From NCBI RefSeq assembly GCF_901212655.1, contig NZ_CAAKON010000010.1:1-31712 (forward strand): a DNA stretch of 31,712 nt. Reading direction: 5' to 3'. Positions 24,489 to 31,712 of the stretch are shown here, piece by piece (the first letter of the stretch is position 1; every line of letters begins with the position of its first letter). Both the position numbers and the translations under genes were made by a program. Below the pieces are notes generated by a model that saw only the letters and a list, made by a program, of their open reading frames with translations, made no database searches and was not told the DNA's origin. Origin of the DNA: Olsenella uli (GTDB lineage Bacteria > Actinomycetota > Coriobacteriia > Coriobacteriales > Atopobiaceae).

Positions 24489-25580
24489 ATGTATGACGTC
24501 ATGGTCTGCGGGCCGGAGAACCTCGAGCGCGAGCTTGTCGCCAAGAGGGTGGGCGAGGCGCTGCCCGATGCCTGCCTCTTTGTCTCTGCAAGTCGTAGGG
24601 ACACCCTCCGCGCCGTCTCGCTCGAGGGGGTGCGGGTCCTCGTCTCCCTGCTCGCGTCGTTTGATTACAGCACCCTTGGGTTCCTGCGCTGGGTCAAGGA
24701 GGTGTCGCCGGCCACGCGGTTCGTCGTCGTCTCCTCGGTTCCGCTGTACTCGGTGGCCAACAGCGTGGCGCTCTTGGGCGTGAGCTCGTACTTCGTGCGC
24801 CCCGTGCGCCCCGAGCTCCTCGTACGCTGCATATCCGCGCAGCTGGGCGAGCTTGGCTCCGTCCCCAGCGCGGGACGGGATGCGATCGCCGCATGTGCCC
24901 CCGATGACTCCGAGTGCCGCGCCGCGGCCGTGAGCCAGCACCTCAGCGAGCAGCTGCACGCCCTTCGCTACGCGCAGTGCGTCGACGTGCTGAGGAGCTA
25001 CCTCGAGTTCAGCTGGGAGTGCGCCCGCAGCCAGGCCCAGATAGAGGCTGATGTGTTGAGGCTCGTGGACGTAGTCTACGACGTCGCGCCCGAGTCGCTG
25101 CACGATGACCGCGACCGCCTCAAGGCGACGCTACGGTTCAAGCTGAGCCAGCCGCACGGCCTTTATGACGTGACGTGCGCCTTCGAGCAGCTCGTGGGCA
25201 GGATTTTCGACGGTGTGGCCGACGAGCGCGCCCGGGGCGTGAGCGACGTGCAGCGCATTCGCAACTACATAGACCGCAACGTGCGCCTCGACCTCAGCCT
25301 TGCTGACGCGGCCGGGTTCGCCAACATGTCGCCGAGCTACTTCAGCAAGTACTTCAAGCGCGAGGTGGGTAAGAACTACGTCACCTACCTCACCGAGCAC
25401 AAGATGGCGCTTGCCCGACGCATGCTCCTGCAGAGCGGCCTCAGCGTCGTCCAGATCTCCAACGAGCTTTCCTATTCGCGTCCGAGCTACTTTAGTAAGA
25501 CGTTCAAGAAGGCCGTGGGGCTCCCACCCACGGAGTTTCGCGACAAGCACCTCGCAGATACGGCCGCCACGCGTTCCTAG
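24489..25580 (+). CDS. AraC-family regulator with pseudo-receiver domain
   Basis: This 363-residue protein joins an N-terminal receiver-like domain (residues 1 to about 115) to a C-terminal AraC DNA-binding domain (about 252-355, with LADAAGFANMSPSYFSKYFKREVG and ISNELSYSRPSYFSKTFKKAVG as the two helix-turn-helix parts). In the receiver the acidic pair is replaced (MVCGPENLE), the phosphoacceptor site has no obvious Asp (VLVSLLASFDYS) and the lysine before proline is Arg (FVRPVRPE). It probably works without phosphorylation. Its middle region (120-250) is helical and unassigned. Pairing with the PocR-type sensor suggests control of the Pdu genes. The open frame extends upstream to 23913 only as an overlap artefact. 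Confidence 0.9.
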   Translation: MYDVMVCGPENLERELVAKRVGEALPDACLFVSASRRDTLRAVSLEGVRVLVSLLASFDYSTLGFLRWVKEVSPATRFVVVSSVPLYSVANSVALLGVSSYFVRPVRPELLVRCISAQLGELGSVPSAGRDAIAACAPDDSECRAAAVSQHLSEQLHALRYAQCVDVLRSYLEFSWECARSQAQIEADVLRLVDVVYDVAPESLHDDRDRLKATLRFKLSQPHGLYDVTCAFEQLVGRIFDGVADERARGVSDVQRIRNYIDRNVRLDLSLADAAGFANMSPSYFSKYFKREVGKNYVTYLTEHKMALARRMLLQSGLSVVQISNELSYSRPSYFSKTFKKAVGLPPTEFRDKHLADTAATRS

Positions 25581-25779
25581 CCTCTCTGGTGACAATACGG
25601 ACGCCACGCGCACCTAACCTTACTTTGGTAACAAATAAGTACCCATGTGCGCTTCCGTGGGCGATAAATTAAGTCTGAGCAATAAGATTGTGTTCTTCCC
25701 CCTCTCATAAGATGACCTCGTCAGCCAGGAAGCTACCAGATGTGCCGGCGGTGCATGGTCGAGCGAGAGGGGATGAGAG
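25581..25779. other. intergenic region before the GRE block
   Basis: This 199-base gap is AT-rich for the window and probably holds the promoter of the DJ-1/GRE block. A 25-base imperfect direct repeat (25559-25583 and 25596-25620, 21 of 25 identical) spans the AraC stop codon. A -10-like TAAATT at 25665 and a TAAGAT at 25707 are possible, but neither has a convincing -35. I see no clear terminator hairpin after the AraC gene. Confidence 0.35.
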
Positions 25780-26583
25780 ATGGGTTTTGATCGGCAACGC
25801 ATCGTGAGGCTCGCCTGCGAGATGCTCGCAGACCCGTCTGTCGCGCGCGAGGTCCATTCCCCCACAGGCGACGACCCCTTCGCTTCCGGCGCCCACGCCG
25901 CATCCTTCGCGTCTCCAACGCCTGAAGCGTCCCTCGTGCCCGCACCGCGCGTGCTCATGCTCGTGGGCGACTTCGCGGAGGATTACGAGGTCATGGTCCC
26001 TTACCAAGCCCTTGGCATGCTCAGCGTGGACGTCGACGTCGTCTGCCCGTGCAAGGCATGCGGCGACACGATCAAGACCGCGGTCCACGATTTCCTTGGC
26101 GACCAGACCTACGCCGAGGCACCTGGGCACCGCTTTGCGCTCACCGCGAGCTTTGCCGAGGCCGTCGCGCAGCCCTCTCGCTATGACGGACTCTATCTCG
26201 CTGGTGGGCGCGCTCCCGAGTACCTGCGGCTCAACAAGGACGTGCTCGCGCTCGTGCGCGCCGCGTTCGCGCTGGGGCTGCCCGTGGCGGCCATCTGCCA
26301 TGGCATCCAGGTGCTCACGGCGGCCGACGTCGTGCGCGGCCGCAAGCTCACCTGCTACGCGGCCGTCGCTCCGGAGGTTCGTGCGGCGGGCGGCACGTAC
26401 GTGAAGGTGGCTCCCACCGAGACCGTGCGTGACGGCATGCTCGTCACCTCGCCGGCCTGGCCCGGCCACCAGACGCTCCTGGCGGAATTTGCCAACTTGC
26501 TTGGCGTCCGAGTCACCCGCGAGGCCCCGGCTCGAGCGGCAGGCATGCCTGTCGGCACCCTGGCCATCCGCACCACACCCTAG
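25780..26583 (+). CDS. DJ-1/PfpI-family protein with N-terminal extension
   Basis: This 267-residue protein has a DJ-1/PfpI domain from about residue 57 (RVLMLVGDFAEDYEVMVPYQAL) to 245, with LYLAGGRAPEYL and the nucleophile elbow VAAICHGIQVL (catalytic Cys173). The family includes proteases, glyoxalases, deglycase-like and chaperone proteins, so the chemistry is not set by sequence. The first 56 residues are an extension: a short amphipathic helix (RQRIVRLACEMLAD, 5-18) and a Pro/Ala/Ser linker, the layout of microcompartment targeting peptides. A lumenal aldehyde-detoxifying or protein-repair role is an attractive guess. It lies 84 bases before the GRE gene. Confidence 0.85.
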   Translation: MGFDRQRIVRLACEMLADPSVAREVHSPTGDDPFASGAHAASFASPTPEASLVPAPRVLMLVGDFAEDYEVMVPYQALGMLSVDVDVVCPCKACGDTIKTAVHDFLGDQTYAEAPGHRFALTASFAEAVAQPSRYDGLYLAGGRAPEYLRLNKDVLALVRAAFALGLPVAAICHGIQVLTAADVVRGRKLTCYAAVAPEVRAAGGTYVKVAPTETVRDGMLVTSPAWPGHQTLLAEFANLLGVRVTREAPARAAGMPVGTLAIRTTP

Positions 26584-26667
26584 GTTCCTAGGACGCACCA
26601 ACCCCGGCGCGTCTCACGTCATACGGCAGCACTCGTCAAAGCGCAGTGCATGACGAAGGAGGAGTAC

Positions 26668-29253
26668 ATGATCGAAAAGGGTTTTAGCAAGCCGACCGCG
26701 CGCGTTGATCGCTTGCGCAACCAGATTCTCGACGCGACGCCCTACGTTGAGGCCGAGCGCGTCGAGCTGGTCACCGAGGCGTACAGGGAGAGCGAGAACC
26801 TCTCGTCAATCCTGCGTCGCGCCAAGGTGAACGAGAAGCTCTTCAACGAGTTCCCCGTCATCATCCGCGACGACGAGCTCGTGGTCGGCTCTAAGACCAT
26901 CCACCCGCGCTCGACCGACATCGGCGTAGAGTTCTCCTACGACTGGGTCGAGAAGGAGTACGAGACCATGGGCACGCGCATGGCCGACCCCTTCCAGATC
27001 CCGAAGGAGACCGCCGAGCGCCTGCACGAGGCCTTCAAGTACTGGAAGGGCAAGACCAACTCGGAGTACGCCGAGTCGCTCATGTCGCCCGAGACCCTCG
27101 ACTGCATCAACAACGGCGTCTTTACCGTGGGCAACTATTTCTACGGCGGCATCGGCCACGTCTGTGTCGACTACGGCAAGATCTTGAAGGTCGGCTTCCG
27201 CGGCATCCTCGCCGACACCGTCGCCGCGATGCAGAACCTCGATACCTCCGACCCCTCCTACATCCAGAAGGAGCAGTTCTACAACGCGGTCATCATCACG
27301 TACAACGCGGCGATCAACTTCGCGCACCGCTACGCCGACAAGGCCGCCGAGCTCGCCTCCACCTGCACCGACCCGCAGCGCAAGCAGGAGCTGCTCACCA
27401 TTGCCTCCAACTGCACCCGCGTGCCGGAGTACGGCGCGACGAACTTCTGGGAGGCCTGCCAGAGCTTCTGGTTCATCCAGCTCATGATGCAGATGGAGTC
27501 CAACGGCCACTCCATCTCGCCGGGCCGCTTCGACCAGTACATGTATCCCTACTACGAGGCCGACAACACCATCTCCAAGGACTTCGCCCAGGAGCTCGTG
27601 GACTGCATCTGGGTGAAGCTCAACGACATCAACAAGACTCGTGACGAGGTCTCCGCGCAGGCCTTCGCCGGCTACGCCGTCTTCCAGAACCTGGGCGTGG
27701 GCGGCCAGAACGAGGAGGGCCTCGACGCCACCAACGAGATGTCCTACATGGCCATGGAGGCCTCCGCGCACGTGCGCCTGCCCCAGCCGTCGTTCTCCAT
27801 CCGCGTGTGGCAGGACACGCCCGACGAGTTCCTGTACCGCGCCTGCGAGCTCGCGCGCCTCGGCATGGGCGTGCCGGCAATGTACAACGACGAGGTCATC
27901 ATCCCGGCCCTCGTGAACCGCGGCGTGTCCCTGCGCGACGCGCGCAACTACTGCATCATTGGCTGCGTGGAGCCCCAGGTGCCCCACAAGACGGACGGCT
28001 GGCATGACGCGGCCTTCTTCAACGTGGCCAAGGTCCTCGACATCACGCTGCACGGCGGCAAGGTCGGCGACAAGCAGCTCGGCCCCGTCACGCCCGACAT
28101 GACGACCTGGAAGAACCTCGACGACCTCTATGCCGCCTTCCGCGAGCAGATGAAGTACTTCGTCTTCCATCTCGCCGAGGCCGACAACTGCGTTGACTAC
28201 GCCCACATGCGCAACTGCCCGCTGCCCTTCGAGTCCGCCATGGTGGACGACTGCATCGGCCGCGGCAAGTCGTGCCAGGAGGGCGGCGCCATCTACAACT
28301 TCACCGGTCCCCAGGCCTTCGGCGTGGCCGACACGGGCGACTCCGTCTACGCCATCGAGAAGAACGTCTTCGAGGATGGCAAGATCACGATGGAGCAGCT
28401 CAAGGACGCGCTCGACCACAACTTCGGCCATGACATCAACGAGGGCCTGTCGCCTGCGATCTCTGGCAAGGCCCGCGAGGAGGCCCTCGCCCAGGGCAGC
28501 ACGGCCGCCAGCACCTCCTCGCTCACCGAGGCCGACGTGGCCGCTGCCGTGGCGAAGGTCCTCGCCCAGCTCGGCAGCGGCGCCAGCACCGACTCCATCA
28601 AGAGCGCTGTCGTGAGCAGCCTCTCTGGCAGCACCGCCGCCCCCTCCGGTGACTACGAGGCCGTCCGCCGCCTCCTTGACCACACGGACAGCTTCGGCAA
28701 CGACATCGACGCCGTCGACTTCGTGGCCCGCAAGTGCGCCCAGATCTACTGCCAGGAGGTCGAGAAGTACAAGAACCCGCGCGGTGGCCAGTTCCAGGCC
28801 GGCGTCTACCCGGTCTCCGCGAACGTGCTGTTCGGCAAGGACGTCAACGCCCTCCCCGACGGCCGCCTCGCCAAGGCCCCGCTCGCCGACGGAGTCTCGC
28901 CGCGCCAGGGCAAGGACGTGAACGGTCCCACCGCCGCCACGAACTCCGTCGCCAAGCTCGACCACTGCATCGCCTCGAACGGCACGCTCTACAACATGAA
29001 GTTCAATCCGCCTGCGGTCGCCGGTGACCAGGGCCTCAAGAACTTCGCCGCCGTGGTGCGCAGCTACTTCGACCACAAGGGCATGCACGTGCAGTTCAAC
29101 GTCATCAGCCGCGAGACCCTGATCGACGCGCAGAAGCACCCCGAGCAGCACAGGGACCTCGTCGTCCGCGTGGCCGGTTACTCCGCGCAGTTCGTCACCC
29201 TCGCCAAGGAAGTCCAGGACGACATCATCAGCCGTACCGAGCAGAACATGTAA
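26668..29253 (+). CDS. glycyl radical 1,2-propanediol/glycerol dehydratase
   Basis: This 861-residue glycyl radical enzyme dehydrates diols without B12. From the ATG at 26668, set by AAGGAGGA just upstream, catalytic residues fall at His164 (GIGHVCVDY), His281-Ser282 (NGHSISPGRFDQY), Cys433 and Glu435 (GCVEPQ) and Asp447 (GWHDAAFFN). These are the same numbers I recall for Clostridium butyricum glycerol dehydratase. The HDAAFF stretch differs from the TSTxY-type sequence expected of choline lyase, so CutC is unlikely. The glycyl radical site is Gly837 in RVAGYSAQF. About 74 extra residues (588-662) are inserted between barrel and radical domain and contain an amphipathic helix (TEADVAAAVAKVLAQLGSG, 620-638) like the targeting peptides elsewhere in the locus. 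The activase follows. Confidence 0.93.
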   Translation: MIEKGFSKPTARVDRLRNQILDATPYVEAERVELVTEAYRESENLSSILRRAKVNEKLFNEFPVIIRDDELVVGSKTIHPRSTDIGVEFSYDWVEKEYETMGTRMADPFQIPKETAERLHEAFKYWKGKTNSEYAESLMSPETLDCINNGVFTVGNYFYGGIGHVCVDYGKILKVGFRGILADTVAAMQNLDTSDPSYIQKEQFYNAVIITYNAAINFAHRYADKAAELASTCTDPQRKQELLTIASNCTRVPEYGATNFWEACQSFWFIQLMMQMESNGHSISPGRFDQYMYPYYEADNTISKDFAQELVDCIWVKLNDINKTRDEVSAQAFAGYAVFQNLGVGGQNEEGLDATNEMSYMAMEASAHVRLPQPSFSIRVWQDTPDEFLYRACELARLGMGVPAMYNDEVIIPALVNRGVSLRDARNYCIIGCVEPQVPHKTDGWHDAAFFNVAKVLDITLHGGKVGDKQLGPVTPDMTTWKNLDDLYAAFREQMKYFVFHLAEADNCVDYAHMRNCPLPFESAMVDDCIGRGKSCQEGGAIYNFTGPQAFGVADTGDSVYAIEKNVFEDGKITMEQLKDALDHNFGHDINEGLSPAISGKAREEALAQGSTAASTSSLTEADVAAAVAKVLAQLGSGASTDSIKSAVVSSLSGSTAAPSGDYEAVRRLLDHTDSFGNDIDAVDFVARKCAQIYCQEVEKYKNPRGGQFQAGVYPVSANVLFGKDVNALPDGRLAKAPLADGVSPRQGKDVNGPTAATNSVAKLDHCIASNGTLYNMKFNPPAVAGDQGLKNFAAVVRSYFDHKGMHVQFNVISRETLIDAQKHPEQHRDLVVRVAGYSAQFVTLAKEVQDDIISRTEQNM

Positions 29254-29263
29254 CCAAGCTTCG

Positions 29264-29291
29264 GGCCCCGCGGGCGCGTGATCGCGGGGCC
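29264..29291 (+). terminator. hairpin between GRE and activase genes
   Basis: A perfect 9-bp stem (GGCCCCGCG / CGCGGGGCC) with a 10-base loop starts 10 bases after the GRE stop and is followed by TCCCGAG, not a T-run. It may partly stop transcription or protect the GRE message, so that much more enzyme than activase is made. Confidence 0.5.
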
Positions 29292-29312
29292 TCCCGAGAG
29301 GAATCCATACCC

Positions 29313-30233
29313 ATGCCCAAGCCTGAACCCACGACAGAGACGAGCGTCGACTTCGATGCGACCGGCATCGTCTTCAACATACAGCGCTTCTCCGTGCACG
29401 ACGGCCCGGGCATCCGCACGATCGTGTTCCTCAAAGGGTGCCCGATGCGCTGCAAGTGGTGCGCGAACCCCGAGTCGCAAAACCCCAACCCGGAGCTCAT
29501 GTTCGACGACCCGAAGGCTGCCGAACGGGCCGCCGAGTCCAAGCAGACGCCTCTGCACATCGTCAAGCTCGCCGAGCTTGGGGGTGTCACCGACCAGGAC
29601 GAGGACGACTGGCTGCGCGACGGCATGATCCTTAAGGGCAAGCGCGTCACGGTCTCCGAGACCATGAAGCAGCTCGAGAAAGACTCCAAGCAGTACGCGC
29701 GCTCGGGCGGCGGCATCACGCTGTCGGGCGGTGAGCCGCTCATGCAGCCGGTGTTTGCGGCCGAGCTGCTCAAGGCCTGCAAGGAGCGCGGCTGGACGAC
29801 GGCGATCGAGACGGCCGCCTACGTGCACCGCGAGGTCATCGCGAAGGTGATTCCCTGGGTGGACACGGTGCTGCTCGACATCAAGTCGCCCTACTCCGAC
29901 GTCCACGAGGAGTGGACGGGCGTGCCCAATAAGCGGATTCTCGACAACGCGATCCTCATCTCGAACCTCGCGCACACGATTATCCGCATCCCGACGATCC
30001 CCGGCGTCAACAACAGCCCGCAGAGCGTCGAGGACACCTGCAGAATCGCCGAGCACCTGCACGGCGTGAGGGAGATCGACATCCTCCCGTACCACACGCT
30101 CGGGGAGGGCAAGTACCACATGCTCAGCAAGGATTACCCCATGGGCGAAACGCCCCCGCTCTCCATCGAGGAGGCCGAGGAGCTCGCGAAGATCGTGCGG
30201 GCCCATGGGCTCGATTGCGTCATCGGCGGCTAG
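29313..30233 (+). CDS. glycyl radical enzyme activase (radical SAM)
   Basis: This 306-residue radical SAM protein installs the glycyl radical on the dehydratase. It has GIVFNIQRFSVHDGPGIRT near residue 18, the cluster motif CPMRCKWC (43-50, CxxxCxxC), NPESQNPNPELMF, ITLSGGEPLMQP for SAM binding, and late segments TVLLDIKSPYSDVHEEWTG and ILPYHTLGEGKY. Most activases of this class carry a ferredoxin-like insert with eight cysteines after the first motif. Here that stretch (about 51-120) is present but has no cysteines, so the two auxiliary clusters are missing. The ribosome site is GAGAGGAA. metK follows 19 bases after the stop. Confidence 0.93.
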   Translation: MPKPEPTTETSVDFDATGIVFNIQRFSVHDGPGIRTIVFLKGCPMRCKWCANPESQNPNPELMFDDPKAAERAAESKQTPLHIVKLAELGGVTDQDEDDWLRDGMILKGKRVTVSETMKQLEKDSKQYARSGGGITLSGGEPLMQPVFAAELLKACKERGWTTAIETAAYVHREVIAKVIPWVDTVLLDIKSPYSDVHEEWTGVPNKRILDNAILISNLAHTIIRIPTIPGVNNSPQSVEDTCRIAEHLHGVREIDILPYHTLGEGKYHMLSKDYPMGETPPLSIEEAEELAKIVRAHGLDCVIGG

Positions 30234-30252
30234 GAAGAGGGGAGGGAGCAAC

Positions 30253-31407
<1,155 letters not shown>

Positions 31408-31554
31408 CGCTTCGGCCGCGACTGCGCGGCAGGGGCGACGGCACGGCACGTACAAGGACCCAACCGGGCTTGCCCGGATGACATAGGATATACGAGTAGG
31501 AAGCAAGGCAGGCTCGCATCCCCGCGATCCTGCCACAGCGAAGGGAGCACCACA

Positions 31555-31712
31555 ATGCAGAGCGAAGCACTCGGAATGGTCGAGACCAAGGGACTCGTCG
31601 GTGCCATCGAGGCCGCCGACTCCATGTGCAAGTCGGCCAACGTGACGCTGGTCGGCTACGAGAAGATCGGAAGCGGCCTGGTGACCGTCATGGTCCGCGG
31701 CGACGTGGGCGC
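31555..31712 (+). CDS. pduA: BMC-H shell protein PduA-type, 5' part only
   Basis: This is the N-terminal 52 codons of a hexameric shell protein cut by the window edge: [40 protein letters not shown] and [10 protein letters not shown]. The ATG at 31555 follows GAAGGGAG. About 147 bases with a small hairpin and no strong promoter separate it from metK. Its last 30 bases equal the first 30 of the window and are in frame with the partial gene at 2-160; joined, they would give one normal PduA of about 95 residues. It is distinct from pduJ at 7104 at many codons. Confidence 0.92.
   Translation, partial: MQSEALGMVETKGLVGAIEAADSMCKSANVTLVGYEKIGSGLVTVMVRGDVG
31683..31712. repeat. terminal direct repeat, right copy
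   Basis: This is an exact copy of bases 1-30, inside the pduA-type gene that begins at 31555. See the left copy for interpretation. Confidence 0.9.

Noticed and set aside
25559..25620. Direct repeat across the AraC stop codon as an attachment site
   Set aside because: The 21-of-25 match is imperfect, the copies are adjacent, and there is no integrase or tRNA. It is more likely a small local duplication.
26806..29151. 781-codon open frame on the minus strand opposite the GRE gene
   Set aside because: Same effect: the sense strand encodes a complete glycyl radical enzyme with all active-site residues, and the antisense product is low-complexity.
26668..29253. Choline trimethylamine-lyase (CutC) identity for the GRE
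   Set aside because: The residues after GCVEP (HDAAFFN) and the His164, His281, Ser282 and Asp447 set fit diol dehydratases. CutC should have a Thr/Tyr type stretch there. No choline genes are nearby.

Overview
The window is a high-GC bacterial stretch packed with genes that all read on the + strand. It carries one very complete 1,2-propanediol-utilization (Pdu) bacterial microcompartment (BMC) locus. The high GC, many GTG starts and the Pdu/Eut-type gene mix suggest an anaerobic actinobacterium, possibly a Coriobacteriia gut or oral lineage. That placement is inference, because no rRNA or housekeeping marker is present.

Layout. (1) 1-12610: core Pdu operon: pduA (3' end only), pduB, the B12-dependent diol dehydratase pduCDE, its reactivase pduGH, shell genes pduK and pduJ, phosphotransacylase pduL, an EutJ-like actin-fold protein, a BMC-associated flavoprotein, vertex protein pduN, adenosyltransferase pduO and aldehyde dehydrogenase pduP, closed by a strong hairpin. 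(2) 12763-17951: a polytopic membrane protein of unknown family, the Fe-S shell protein pduT, a small protein with three CPQC motifs, a glutaredoxin, shell protein pduU, two tandem PduV/EutP GTPases and an acetate/propionate kinase. (3) 18089-22409: an overlapping cobalamin nucleotide-loop operon (cobT, cobU, cobS, a short CobU-like protein, cobC) with a second PduB-type shell gene inside it. (4) 22547-25580: a second PduU/EutS-type shell gene with its own promoter and terminator, then a PocR-domain sensor and an AraC regulator. (5) 25780-31407: a DJ-1/PfpI protein, a glycyl radical diol dehydratase with its activating enzyme, and metK (SAM synthetase). (6) 31555-31712: the 5' part of another pduA-type gene.

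How it works together (inference from families). Propanediol (or glycerol) could be dehydrated in the same shell by a B12 enzyme (PduCDE, maintained by PduGH, PduO and the cob genes) or by an oxygen-sensitive glycyl radical enzyme (GRE; needing its activase and SAM from MetK). PduP and PduL then convert the aldehyde to acyl-CoA and acyl-phosphate, and the kinase makes ATP. Most cargo proteins carry a similar short amphipathic targeting helix; in the GRE it sits in an internal insertion. No PduQ-type alcohol dehydrogenase or PduS-type cobalamin reductase is present.

The last 30 bases are identical to the first 30 and join in frame to make one intact pduA. The window is therefore either a circular path or tandem unit, or a contig broken inside near-identical pduA copies. 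No gap without a gene exceeds 300 bases; the longest are 23045-23262 and 25581-25779. I saw no tRNA, rRNA, CRISPR array, transposase or origin.
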